Shown piece after piece: positions 1 through 7,922 of a stretch of 64,000 nucleotides of DNA; positions within the stretch are counted from its first letter, which is position 1; each line of letters starts with the position of its first letter. The translations under genes and the position numbers were made by a program. Under the pieces are notes generated by a model, which was not told the DNA's origin, did no database searches, and was given only the letters and a program-made list of their open reading frames with translations. The stretch comes from an uncultured Collinsella sp. (GTDB taxonomy: Bacteria; Actinomycetota; Coriobacteriia; Coriobacteriales; Coriobacteriaceae), in assembly GCA_900541685.1 (NCBI GenBank), contig UQKM01000002.1:62001-126000 (forward strand), in the 5' to 3' direction.

Positions 1-1
1 C

Positions 2-928
2 ACGCTCTCCCAGTTTGGTGTCGAGACCACGTTTGTCGATGCCCACAACCTGGAAGAGGTCGAGGGTGCCATCAAGGACAACACTACGGTCATCTATCTC
101 GAGACGCTCGGCAACCCCAACTCCGACATCCCCAACATCGACGCCATCTCCGAGGTCGCCAAGAAGCACGGCCTGCCGGTCGTCGTCGATAACACCTTCG
201 GCACCCCGTATCTGTTCCGTCCGCTGGAGCATGGCGCCAACATCGTCGTCCACTCCGCGACCAAGTTCATCGGCGGTCACGGCACCTCGCTGGGCGGTGT
301 GATCGTCGACGGCGGTAACTTCGATTGGAAGGCGAGCGGAAAGTACGCCCAGATCGCTGAGCCCAACCCCTCCTACCACGGTGTTTCGTTTGCCGAGGCC
401 GCCGGTCCCGCCGCCTTCGCAACCTATGTCCGCGCAATCCTGCTGCGTGACGAGGGCGCCTGCATCAGCCCGTTCAACGCCTGGGTCCTGCTCCAGGGCA
501 CCGAGACTCTGTCGCTGCGCGTCGACCGCCATGTCGAGAACACCAAGAAGGTCGTTGAGTTCCTGGCTGGTGACAGCCACGTCGCCAAGGTGAACCACCC
601 GAGCCTGCCTGAGCACCCCGATCACGAGCTCTATCAGAAGTACTTCCCACGTGGCGGTGCCTCGATCTTTACCTTTGAGATTAAGGGTGGCCAGGAGGCA
701 GCTTGGAAGTTCATCGATCATCTGCAGGTGTTCTCGCTGCTCGCCAACGTGGCCGACGTCAAGTCGCTCGTCGTGCACCCGGCTACCACCACGCACTCCC
801 AGCTCTCTGCCGAGGAGCTCGCCGAGCAGAACATCACGCCCTCCACGATCCGTCTTTCCATCGGTACCGAGAACGCCGAGGATATCATTTGGGATCTGAA
901 GCAGGCCTTCGCCGCGCTGGACGAGTAA
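2..928 (+). CDS. metY: O-acetylhomoserine sulfhydrylase, C-terminal part
   Basis: This is the last 308 codons of a gene whose 5' end lies outside the window; the frame is open from base 2. The product is a PLP enzyme of the Cys/Met metabolism family, which makes homocysteine from O-acetylhomoserine and sulfide. The motif SATKFIGGHGTS contains the presumed Schiff-base lysine (about residue 88 of the visible part), preceded by DNTFGTPYLFRPLEHGA, typical of MetY rather than cystathionine enzymes. The ending (STIRLSIGTENAEDIIWDL) is the complete family C-terminus. Full-length members have about 430 residues, so roughly 120 are missing. An intrinsic terminator follows about 60 bases after the stop, so this is the end of its transcript. 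Confidence 0.85.
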   Translation, partial: TLSQFGVETTFVDAHNLEEVEGAIKDNTTVIYLETLGNPNSDIPNIDAISEVAKKHGLPVVVDNTFGTPYLFRPLEHGANIVVHSATKFIGGHGTSLGGVIVDGGNFDWKASGKYAQIAEPNPSYHGVSFAEAAGPAAFATYVRAILLRDEGACISPFNAWVLLQGTETLSLRVDRHVENTKKVVEFLAGDSHVAKVNHPSLPEHPDHELYQKYFPRGGASIFTFEIKGGQEAAWKFIDHLQVFSLLANVADVKSLVVHPATTTHSQLSAEELAEQNITPSTIRLSIGTENAEDIIWDLKQAFAALDE

Positions 929-991
929 GGCGACTTGTGCAAGGACCCCTTGCGACTCGATAGGTATAACTGCATAAAATGCCTGCTCAAG

Positions 992-1028
992 GCGCCTGCG
1001 CGAACAATGGTTGCACGGGCGCTTTTTT
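992..1028 (+). terminator. Intrinsic terminator after metY
   Basis: A 7-bp stem (992-998 with 1016-1022, one G-U pair) is followed directly by six T residues. It ends the metY transcript. Confidence 0.75.
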
Positions 1029-1239
1029 GCATAGAGAGGGTGCTAAAACAGGGCTTTTGGCACGCTTTATGCATTCGAGTTGTGGAAAACTCCTGTTAAG
1101 AGGATGTGAGTTTTACGCAATTGACGTGCGCCTTTTGAGTAAAACCGCAGGTCGCGATTTGCTCGGGGTACTATGCAGCGCGATCGAATCACACGCAGCT
1201 CAAACGCAGCAAAAACACACTACGGAGGTTTCCAGCTAC

Positions 1240-2010
1240 ATGAGGATCGATTCACGAAAACCGAAAGCCGCCGCCCTTTCCGCCGCTCTGACTGTGGCAC
1301 TTTTGGCGGGCGCCGGCGCAACTGATGCCCACGCGGCAACACTATCCGATACGGTCGGATCTGCGCCGTCCGAGGCGACGCTGGTGCAGCCCGTCGACTA
1401 CCGCGGCGACGGTTATGGCTCTATGCAGGAGTGGAACGCCTCGATGGGGGCAAAGCGCGACTCCCTGGAGATGCGCGCTCAGATCATTATGAATATGTAT
1501 GGCGACTATGCTACCGATGACGAGCGTGCTGTGTTGCAGGGTTGCATCGACGGTGCGGGTAGCCTGTTGACGATGGGGGAGGTCGACGCCAAGTCGACCG
1601 AGCTCGACGAGCTTCGCTCCACGCTTGAGGATGCCAAGCGCGAGGCGCTCGAGGCTGCCGCCGAGGCGGAGGCTGCCGCCGCCCAGGCTTCGTACTACAA
1701 CGCCGGTTACACTCCGTCCTACGCGTCTGCCGCGTCCTACGCGAACGGATCGGGCCTGACGCGCTCTGCGGGTGTCAATAACTACAACGGGCGCCGCGAG
1801 ACCTATTACAGCAGCAATGTGCTTTATCACTATCGCACGGGCGAATGGACTCAGGATTCTGAGGGCTTCTGGCGCGATTCCGACGGCTATTACGTTGTTG
1901 CCGCGGGCGATATGGCCCAGGGCTCGACCTTTACGGGCTCCAAGGGTGATTGCAAGGTCTATGACTCCGGCTGTGCTGCCGGAACCACCGACTACTACAC
2001 CGGTTGGTAA
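1240..2010 (+). CDS. Secreted protein with signal peptide and Tyr/Gly-rich C-terminal module
   Basis: The product has 256 residues. The start is the ATG at 1240, 12 bases after GGAGG, because it opens a clear signal peptide: basic MRIDSRKPK, a hydrophobic Ala/Leu stretch and an AHA-A cleavage site near residue 32. The open frame extends further upstream but without a ribosome binding site. The middle (about residues 115-155) is a charged, Ala/Glu-rich helix likely to form a coiled coil. The C-terminal 60 residues are rich in Tyr, Trp and Gly (GFWRDSDGYYVVAAGD, then two cysteines in the last 20) and look like a compact exported module. I do not recognise an enzyme. Role inferred only: cell-surface or cell-wall associated. 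It is flanked by terminators, hence monocistronic. Confidence 0.75.
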   Translation: MRIDSRKPKAAALSAALTVALLAGAGATDAHAATLSDTVGSAPSEATLVQPVDYRGDGYGSMQEWNASMGAKRDSLEMRAQIIMNMYGDYATDDERAVLQGCIDGAGSLLTMGEVDAKSTELDELRSTLEDAKREALEAAAEAEAAAAQASYYNAGYTPSYASAASYANGSGLTRSAGVNNYNGRRETYYSSNVLYHYRTGEWTQDSEGFWRDSDGYYVVAAGDMAQGSTFTGSKGDCKVYDSGCAAGTTDYYTGW

Positions 2011-2037
2011 TTTTTCTGCATCACGGATATTTGGCGG

Positions 2038-2086
2038 ACGGGCGTCTTTACCGAGCTTTAGGGCAACGTAAGGACGCCCGTTCTAT
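2038..2086 (+). terminator. Hairpin terminator after the secreted protein gene
   Basis: A perfect 9-bp stem (2038-2046 with 2073-2081) closes a 26-base loop 28 bases after the stop. The following T tract is short (TTCTAT), so termination may be weak. Confidence 0.5.
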
Positions 2087-2196
2087 GTATGCGTTTGAGC
2101 TAACAGAGCCCTTACCGTGACGGTACGTCGCGCATATGGGCGCGGGGCACACTGGTTCTTGAGAAATAAGGTCTTTCTCTTGGAGGAAGTGGTCTT

Positions 2197-2403
2197 GTGA
2201 ATGCTCGAGATATTGCCGTTGCCGCCGTCGCGTTGATGCTTGGCTGCCTTGGTCCTACGGCCGCGCTCGTCGCGGGCATGCAGGGGACATGCGGGGCTGC
2301 TCCTATCGTGGCCGGCGCGCTGATCGCGGCCACACTGCTGGGAAGCGCCGGTGTTGTCCTTTGTCGCGACGATGAGGACGAGGTGCCGGGGTCGCAACGC
2401 TAA
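2197..2403 (+). CDS. Small two-helix membrane protein
   Basis: A 68-residue protein with a GTG start at 2197, preceded by TTGGAGGAAG (GGAGG at 2182-2186). It contains two hydrophobic segments (about residues 6-27 and 36-56) separated by a short QGTCGAAP loop, and ends in a charged tail (CRDDEDEVPGSQR). This predicts a hairpin membrane protein with both ends in the cytoplasm. No family recognised. It stands alone, with its own terminator 40 bases downstream. Antisense reading frames exist over the same bases but lack ribosome binding sites. Confidence 0.6.
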   Translation: MNARDIAVAAVALMLGCLGPTAALVAGMQGTCGAAPIVAGALIAATLLGSAGVVLCRDDEDEVPGSQR

Positions 2404-2443
2404 CTGTTGTGAGATCGGCCGCCGGTCATAGACGAAGATGAAG

Positions 2444-2480
2444 GCCGCCGCAGGGGGAAAGGTTCCCTTTCGGCGGTTTT
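2444..2480 (+). terminator. Intrinsic terminator
   Basis: CCGCCG (2445-2450) pairs with CGGCGG (2471-2476), with further inner pairing of G-rich and C-rich runs, followed by TTTT. It ends the small membrane protein transcript and lies just beyond the end of the convergent reductase gene. Confidence 0.7.
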
Positions 2481-2513
2481 GCTGTTAAGGCTGTTGAATG
2501 CGGCGCGTTGGCA

Positions 2514-3428
2514 CTACCAGCTTTTCTCGATATCGCGGATGCGCCGATAGAGCCACTCGTTTTGCGGCGCCTGGATATCGTGTTTGGCTGCGAGACGGCA
2601 GATGGTACCCGCGAACTCATCAACCTCGGTTTTGCGCCTTGCGATGCGGTCTTGAGCCATCGAGGGCATACCAGCGGGGTCGATTCCCTCGATGAGGTGC
2701 ACCATTTGCGTCAGGTCTGCCTCGGTCAGCTCAACGCCCTCGGCGTTGGCGACCGCAAGCGTTTCGCGCATGGCGGAAACAAAGCAGCGACGCTGCTCGG
2801 AGCCCGGCTCCGTGGCGCTTCCGTAGGTCCCGCCGTAGGCCATGCAGGTCTGGTTGATGCCGTCGTTGAGCATGAGTTTGGCCCACATGCGGTGAGCGAT
2901 GTCGTCCTCGACGGTATGGGCGATGCCGCAGCGCGTATAGAGCTCGTCGATAGCGGCGACGGTCGCGGGGTCGGTGCCGGCGGCTGCACCAAAGCGGATT
3001 TCGCCCGCATTGGTAAAGGTGAGCGCGCCGTCGAGGAATACGGCGTCCATGCCCTGGCAGATACCCAGGACGGTATGCTCCCAGCCAAAGCGTTCGGCAA
3101 TCTTTTGCTCGCTCGTAATGCCGTTGCACTGCGAGGCGATGAGCGTGTTGGGTCCCACGACACGCTCCATAGTCTTGAGTGCTTGGTCGAGACCGGTGGT
3201 CTTGACCGTCAGGATGACCAGATCGGCGGGCGCTGCCTCGCTGGCGCGGACGGACGTGAGATCGCAAGGCTTTCCGTTGACGGTGAGCGTATCGCCCGCG
3301 TGACGCTCAAAACGGGCGCCATCCATAACGTATTCGACGGCGTCATTGCCGAGGGCCTTGGCAATCATGCTGCCGTAGAGCAGGCCGACGCCGCCCTTGC
3401 CGATAAAGGCGACCTTGTTGATCTGCAT
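2514..3428 (-). CDS. panE: 2-dehydropantoate 2-reductase family protein
   Basis: A 304-residue ApbA/PanE-type NADP-dependent reductase. The classical activity reduces ketopantoate to pantoate in coenzyme A synthesis, but this family has many paralogues acting on other 2-oxo acids. Seen: an N-terminal Rossmann loop (FIGKGGVGLLYG), the conserved lysine in TVKTTGLDQAL, QCNGITSEQ, and the C-terminal helical domain with KLMLNDGINQTCM and MAQDRIARRKTEVDEF, all expected of the family. The start at 3428 has GAGGAG 9 bases upstream; an upstream in-frame ATG would overlap that site. A terminator lies between it and the cyclase gene upstream, so it may have its own promoter. No other pantothenate genes are nearby, so the exact substrate is uncertain. 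Confidence 0.8.
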   Translation of the reverse strand: MQINKVAFIGKGGVGLLYGSMIAKALGNDAVEYVMDGARFERHAGDTLTVNGKPCDLTSVRASEAAPADLVILTVKTTGLDQALKTMERVVGPNTLIASQCNGITSEQKIAERFGWEHTVLGICQGMDAVFLDGALTFTNAGEIRFGAAAGTDPATVAAIDELYTRCGIAHTVEDDIAHRMWAKLMLNDGINQTCMAYGGTYGSATEPGSEQRRCFVSAMRETLAVANAEGVELTEADLTQMVHLIEGIDPAGMPSMAQDRIARRKTEVDEFAGTICRLAAKHDIQAPQNEWLYRRIRDIEKSW

Positions 3429-3445
3429 GTGAATCATCTCCTCAC

Positions 3446-3471
3446 AAAAAGGCGCCCGCGTGCGGGGCGCC
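3446..3471 (-). terminator. Terminator between cyclase and reductase genes
   Basis: On the minus strand a 7-bp GC stem (3451-3457 with 3465-3471) is followed by five T residues. It lies between the cyclase stop and the ribosome binding site of the reductase gene, so it either ends the cyclase transcript or attenuates read-through. Confidence 0.7.
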
Positions 3472-3544
3472 TGATGGATTGTATGCCGCTGGGGCGTGTA
3501 GCGTGCACCGGAGGCTGAATTTAGAAGAACAAACGCATGGGAAC

Positions 3545-4315
3545 TTATGCCGTGGGGCAGATGGCAAAAACGCGGGCGGGGTATCCGACGCCATCGCGGA
3601 CCTTGGGGAAGGTGCAGAAGATGACGGCACCCGTGGCGGGAAGCTCGTCCAGATGGTCCATGACTTCGATCTGATAGCGGTCGACCGAGAGGATGTATTG
3701 CTCGCCGGGGTAGGGGTAGGCGTCCTCGCGCGTGGTCACGCTCGCCGGGTCGGTGTCTGCCGGTTCGTGGCCGATGGCGCCGATATTGCGCTCTTCTACA
3801 AGCCATTTAATGGCATCGAGATCCCAGCCGGGGTAGTGGGGCTGGCCGTCCTCGTCCTTGTTTTCCAGATCGGCGAGCTTGGACCAGTCGGAGCGGAAGG
3901 CGACGAAAGCGTCCTCGGGAATGCGACCGTGCTCGTCCTCCCAAGTTTTGAGGTCATCGACGGTTAGGATAAAGTCGGGGTTTGCGGCGCACTCCTCGTG
4001 CTTGTCGATCACACAGAGCGGATGCATAAACTCGATGGGTTCGATCTCGCCAAGGGAACGGCCGTCAACATGGAAGTGGCGCGGCGCATCGACGTGGGTG
4101 CCGTATTGCGAGGCGACCGAATATTGGAAGCAACGCATGGGCGCGAGCATGTCCTCGGGCGTACCGGGCAGGTAGTCGAAGAGCTTGGTGGACTCAAATG
4201 GCTTAAAGCCAAACCAGTGCGGGGTGTCGCACGAGAGCGTATGGGTGAGGTCGACCCAGCGATAATCGGTGCTTTTGAGCTGGGAAGCAAGGTTCCAAAG
4301 GTCGAGCGCGGGCAT
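3545..4315 (-). CDS. Cyclase family protein (kynurenine-formamidase-like metal hydrolase)
   Basis: A 256-residue member of the putative cyclase/arylformamidase-like family of metal-dependent hydrolases. The zinc-binding signature is present as QYGTHVDAPRHFHVDGRS near residue 70, with the family-typical opening WVDLTHTLSCDTPHW and a later DxDAIKWLVEERNIGAIGHEPADTDP. Members act on small amides or lactams, for example N-formylkynurenine; no kynurenine genes are seen here, so the substrate is not assigned. The ATG at 4315 follows AAAGGAG (minus strand). The reductase gene lies downstream across a terminator. Confidence 0.8.
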   Translation of the reverse strand: MPALDLWNLASQLKSTDYRWVDLTHTLSCDTPHWFGFKPFESTKLFDYLPGTPEDMLAPMRCFQYSVASQYGTHVDAPRHFHVDGRSLGEIEPIEFMHPLCVIDKHEECAANPDFILTVDDLKTWEDEHGRIPEDAFVAFRSDWSKLADLENKDEDGQPHYPGWDLDAIKWLVEERNIGAIGHEPADTDPASVTTREDAYPYPGEQYILSVDRYQIEVMDHLDELPATGAVIFCTFPKVRDGVGYPARVFAICPTA

Positions 4316-4477
4316 GGTCGGCTCCTTTCATCGGGCTTTTTGCTGATGTTAAAGCGGTGCCGTGACGGCCTGATTTCTGCTGCGTTACGATACGTTCTCA
4401 ATTGCGATTCCGATGTGTTTCGATGACGTGACGGGTTTGTTTCGCCTTGTCAGGGCTTCGATGGGAGGGGAGGGGCC

Positions 4478-5668
4478 GTGCAATATCGCGTTGACCCCAA
4501 AAGCGGCAACCGTATCTCGGCGTTGGGGCTGGGCTGCATGAGGTTTCCCGGTGCGCCGGGACGCCCGGATGCGAAGACAGCCGACGCCATCATCTCCCGT
4601 GCGGTGGAGCAGGGGATTAACTACCTGGACACGGCCTATCTCTATCCCGGCAACGAGGCTTGTGTAGGTGCGTCGCTTGAGCGCCTGGGCTTGCGCGACC
4701 AGGTTTTGCTCGCAACCAAGCTGCCGCATGCTTCGTGCAAATGCGCGGAGGATTTCGATCGGTTCTTCGACGAGCAGCTGCGTCGCCTGCGGACCGACCG
4801 TATCGACTATTACCTCATGCACAACATTACCTCGCCCGCCCAGTGGGAACGTGTGGTGGCGTTGGGCATCGAGGACTGGATCGCGCATCAAAAGGCGGCG
4901 AGGGGCATTCGCCAGATTGGTTTTTCGTACCACGGCAGCGCGGCGGACTTCCTTACGATGCTTGACGCATATGACTGGGATTTTTGCCAGATCCAGTACA
5001 ACTATGCCGGCGAGCATTACCAAGCGGGAACGGCGGGGCTCATGGCCGCCGCCGAGCGAGGCCTCGCGGTGTTTGTGATGGAGCCGCTGCTGGGCGGGCG
5101 TTTAGCGGGCAAGCTGCCGCCACGGGCCCGCGCTGTGCTCGATAGTGCCCGTGACCCGCATTTGCGCACTCCTGCCGCCTGGGGTCTTTCGTGGGTGTGG
5201 AATCATCCTCAGGTGACGATGCTGCTTTCGGGTATGACCGATACCGCGCAGGTAGATGAGAACGCGGTGTTGGCCGATCGGGCCCTGCCGGATTCGATGA
5301 CAGCTACTCAGCTCGACACGATCGCGCACGTGCTGGATGAGTTTGAAAAATCGAATCGCGTGCCCTGCACGGGATGCGGCTATTGCATGCCGTGCCCTAA
5401 AGGCATCAACATCTCTGGGTGTTTTGGCGCCTACAACGCGAGTTATGCGCACAGCTGGTTTACGGGTCTATCGCAGTACTTTACGGCGAGCGCGGTGCGT
5501 ACAAGCGAGGCCAAGCTGGTGAGCAATTGCGTCAAGTGCGGCAAATGCGCGCGCCACTGCCCACAGCATATCGATATCCCCGAGCGTCTCGATGACGTGC
5601 GCCGACGCTTCCAGCCTGGACCCGTGACGGCAGTGCTTAAGGCCTTCGGCAAAACGCGCTCCTCGTGA
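4478..5668 (+). CDS. Aldo/keto reductase with C-terminal 4Fe-4S domain
   Basis: A 396-residue protein with two parts. Residues 1-270 form an aldo/keto reductase barrel: GLGCMRFPG, YLDTAYLYPGNE (catalytic Asp/Tyr region), LATKLPH, DYYLMHNI and QIQYNYAGE. The C-terminal 110 residues carry two ferredoxin-like cysteine clusters (CTGCGYCMPCP near 305 and CVKCGKCARHCP near 350). This architecture is common in anaerobes, where the protein is a predicted oxidoreductase linked to ferredoxin; the substrate is unknown. GTG start at 4478, with GGGAGGGGAGG upstream. Monocistronic as far as can be seen; a hairpin repeat follows the stop directly. Confidence 0.85.
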   Translation: MQYRVDPKSGNRISALGLGCMRFPGAPGRPDAKTADAIISRAVEQGINYLDTAYLYPGNEACVGASLERLGLRDQVLLATKLPHASCKCAEDFDRFFDEQLRRLRTDRIDYYLMHNITSPAQWERVVALGIEDWIAHQKAARGIRQIGFSYHGSAADFLTMLDAYDWDFCQIQYNYAGEHYQAGTAGLMAAAERGLAVFVMEPLLGGRLAGKLPPRARAVLDSARDPHLRTPAAWGLSWVWNHPQVTMLLSGMTDTAQVDENAVLADRALPDSMTATQLDTIAHVLDEFEKSNRVPCTGCGYCMPCPKGINISGCFGAYNASYAHSWFTGLSQYFTASAVRTSEAKLVSNCVKCGKCARHCPQHIDIPERLDDVRRRFQPGPVTAVLKAFGKTRSS

Positions 5669-5753
5669 CCCTTTTATATCTTGTGATGGAATAGTTTCTG
5701 TTTGCTGCAGAATAGGGCGATAGCAGGAACTATTTCGCCGCAACTGATGGGAG
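5669..5753 (+). repeat. Hairpin repeat, family C, copy 1
   Basis: A 20-bp imperfect inverted repeat (5681-5700 with 5724-5743, one mismatch, several G-U pairs) flanked by conserved CCTTTTATA upstream and GCAACTGATG downstream. A homologous element lies at 6814-6897, in the same orientation. Differences in the stems are mostly compensatory. It ends directly at the ribosome binding site of the Gfo/Idh gene. Function unknown: cis-regulatory RNA, or REP-like repeat. Confidence 0.75.
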
Positions 5754-5759
5754 GCTATC

Positions 5760-6779
5760 GTGGGTGACCGAGGTTTACGTGATGATTCGCGTGAGGTTCG
5801 TTGGGGCATTTTGGGCGCTGGGCGCATTTCTCATCGATTTGCATCGTCGCTCAAGAAGGTCGACGGGGCACGGCTGGTGGCTGCGGCCGGCCGCACTCCT
5901 GCACATGTCGAGGAATTTTGCCGAGCGTTTTCGATCGATGCTGCGCATGGCCATGCCTCGGTCGACGATAACGGCAATGCGGCTTATGACGCGCTGATTG
6001 CCGACCCCGATGTCGACGCAATCTACTTGGCGCTTCCGCATGGCATGCATACGCGTTGGGCCTGTCGCGCGCTGTGCGCCGGAAAGGCCGTGCTGTGCGA
6101 AAAGCCAGCCGTTTTGAGTGAGGAAGAGGCTCTCTCGATCGCCTCCACCTCTCGCGAGCGCGGCGTGCTGTTTATGGAGGCGATGAAGAATCGGTTTTGC
6201 CCGATGCGCACTCGCGTGAAAGACTTTCTTGCGTCGGGTGAGCTTGGCCGTATTGTCTCGATTGAAAGCGTGCAAAAGCTCGATTACGGCGAGTCTCCTT
6301 CGGGCTATCTGCTTGATTCGCTGCAGGGCGGCTGTCTATATGACATGGGCTGTTATGCGGTCGGTTGGTTTGAGGATTTGCTCGCGGGCGCGTGCGAGGT
6401 TTCGTCCCGTGAAGTTCGCTGGCGTGACGTATCAGGCGGCCGTGTCGATTGGGCCGACGAGATCCATATGAGCGTCGGAGGTATACCCATTCATATGGTG
6501 TGCGACGGCAAAGCAGCATATGAAAGCCGCTTAACGATTGCCTGTGAGCGGGGCTCGTTGGAAATCGAGCGTCTCCATCGCCCCGAGCTCGCCCATGTGA
6601 AGTACTCCGACGGTCGAGTACTCGAAATCGATGCACCATTTGAGGTCGATGATTTTTACGGTGAGACATCGCATGCGACGCAGCTCATTCAGGCGGGGAA
6701 ACTCGAAAGCCCCATCATGTCCCTAGCCGCTACACAGCGCTGTGCGCACATCATCGATGCGATTCGCTTGAAACTTTAG
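5760..6779 (+). CDS. Gfo/Idh/MocA family NAD(P)-dependent oxidoreductase
   Basis: A 339-residue dehydrogenase of the glucose-fructose oxidoreductase/inositol dehydrogenase superfamily. Seen: N-terminal Rossmann motif WGILGAGRISHRFA, DPDVDAIYLALPHGMH, the catalytic-site motif CEKPAVLSEEEA near residue 115, and MEAMKNRFCP leading into the C-terminal substrate-binding alpha/beta domain. Likely oxidises a sugar or polyol derivative; the family is too varied to name the substrate. GTG start at 5760, with GGGAGG 8 bases upstream; no better start downstream because the Rossmann motif comes soon after. It is bracketed by two copies of hairpin repeat family C. Confidence 0.85.
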   Translation: MGDRGLRDDSREVRWGILGAGRISHRFASSLKKVDGARLVAAAGRTPAHVEEFCRAFSIDAAHGHASVDDNGNAAYDALIADPDVDAIYLALPHGMHTRWACRALCAGKAVLCEKPAVLSEEEALSIASTSRERGVLFMEAMKNRFCPMRTRVKDFLASGELGRIVSIESVQKLDYGESPSGYLLDSLQGGCLYDMGCYAVGWFEDLLAGACEVSSREVRWRDVSGGRVDWADEIHMSVGGIPIHMVCDGKAAYESRLTIACERGSLEIERLHRPELAHVKYSDGRVLEIDAPFEVDDFYGETSHATQLIQAGKLESPIMSLAATQRCAHIIDAIRLKL

Positions 6780-6813
6780 GGCGTGGGGCTCGGCGGACCG
6801 TGCCCCTGATGCC

Positions 6814-6897
6814 CCTTTTATAACTTGCGGTGGAATACGGTCTGTTTGCGCCAAAATAAGGCACCAATAGACCGTATTTCATCGCAACTGATGAAGA
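6814..6897 (+). repeat. Hairpin repeat, family C, copy 2
   Basis: A 19-bp stem (6825-6843 with 6869-6887) in which every position pairs, two as G-U. Flanks match copy 1 at 5669-5753 (CCTTTTATA before, GCAACTGATG after). It covers almost the whole space between the Gfo/Idh stop and the endonuclease IV ribosome binding site. A weaker hairpin at 6785-6806 lies just before it. Confidence 0.75.
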
Positions 6898-6908
6898 GGG
6901 AGTTGGAG

Positions 6909-7775
6909 ATGCTGACGATCGGGTGTCATCTTTCGACGACGAAGGGCTATCGGGCAATGGGGGAGACGGCGCTGTCCATTGGTGCCAATACCTTTGCGTT
7001 CTTTACGCGCAACCCGCGCGGTGGCAAGGCAAAAGAACTTGACGTGGATGACGTGGCGGCTCTGCGCGAGCTTATGGCGCAAAACGACTTTGGACCGCTG
7101 GTGGCGCATGCCCCGTATACCTACAACCCCTGCTCTGCCAAAGAGCGGGCGCGCGAGTTTGCCTTGGAGGCAATGGCCGAGGACTTGCAGCGTCTGGAAG
7201 CACTGCCCGGCAACTACTACAACTTCCATCCCGGTGCGCATGTGGGGCAGGGCTCCGACGTCGGCATTCAGATGATTGTCGACACGCTGTGCCAGGTGAT
7301 GTTTGAGGGGCAGCAGACGACGGTATTACTCGAGACCATGGCAGGAAAGGGCACCGAGGTGGGCCGTAGCTTTGAAGAACTGGCGTGCATTATCGAGGGC
7401 GTTGCCGCCAAGCGCCCAGAGCTGTCCGATAAGCTGGGCGTTTGTTTGGACACCTGCCATGTGAGCGATGCCGGCTACGACATCATCCATGATCTGGACG
7501 ACGTACTCGACGAGTTCGACCGCGTGGTGGGTATCGATCGCTTGCATGCCGTACACATCAACGATTCGAAGAACCCTTGTGGCGCCCATAAAGACCGTCA
7601 CGAGTGCATCGGCAAGGGATACCTTGGCAGCGAGGAATTTGGTGGCGGTATGCAGGTTATGCAGAATATTGTATCGAATGGCCGTTTGCGTTCGCTGCCG
7701 TTTATTTTGGAGACTCCGAACGAACTTGCAGGTTATGCAGCTGAAATTAGACTATTAAGGTCATTGCAGCAGTAA
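6909..7775 (+). CDS. nfo: Endonuclease IV (AP endonuclease)
   Basis: A 288-residue protein of the Nfo family, which cuts DNA 5' to abasic sites in base excision repair. The tri-zinc TIM barrel ligands are visible: HAPYTYNPCS, NFHPGAHVGQG, LLETMAGKGTEVG, GVCLDTCHVSDAGYD, HINDSKNPCGAHKDRH and a final LETPNE. Length is close to the family norm (about 280). The ATG at 6909 is preceded by GAGGGAG; an in-frame ATG at 6891 overlaps the site and lies upstream of the conserved MLTIGCHLS opening. Single gene, between a hairpin repeat and the promoter of the ABC importer. Confidence 0.93.
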   Translation: MLTIGCHLSTTKGYRAMGETALSIGANTFAFFTRNPRGGKAKELDVDDVAALRELMAQNDFGPLVAHAPYTYNPCSAKERAREFALEAMAEDLQRLEALPGNYYNFHPGAHVGQGSDVGIQMIVDTLCQVMFEGQQTTVLLETMAGKGTEVGRSFEELACIIEGVAAKRPELSDKLGVCLDTCHVSDAGYDIIHDLDDVLDEFDRVVGIDRLHAVHINDSKNPCGAHKDRHECIGKGYLGSEEFGGGMQVMQNIVSNGRLRSLPFILETPNELAGYAAEIRLLRSLQQ

Positions 7776-7836
7776 TGACTGTCATAAAGTAGAGTATTCC
7801 ATTCACGTTATGGGTTTGTTTCAATCAGTTTTCTCG

Positions 7837-7865
7837 TTGCAGATTCGTAATTCCAGGTGCATAAT
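7837..7865 (+). promoter_or_regulatory. Promoter of the amino acid ABC importer operon
   Basis: TTGCAG (7837-7842), a 17-base spacer and CATAAT (7860-7865) make a good housekeeping promoter 58 bases before the start codon. A hairpin (7883-7888 with 7899-7904) lies in the leader next to the ribosome binding site. Confidence 0.6.
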
Positions 7866-7922
7866 AGCCAACAGTTTTTGCAGACCTCTGAATCAAACGA
7901 GGTCACCGGAAGGAGACTGATT

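Noticed and set aside
1058..1073. Sigma-54-like promoter word TGGCACG-N4-ATGCA
   Set aside because: One mismatch to consensus, but it is 170 bases from the gene, and no sigma-54 or enhancer-binding protein gene is present in the window; sigma-54 is rare in actinobacteria.
2508..3518. 336-codon plus-strand frame over the reductase gene
   Set aside because: Antisense to a protein with clear PanE motifs; no start signal.
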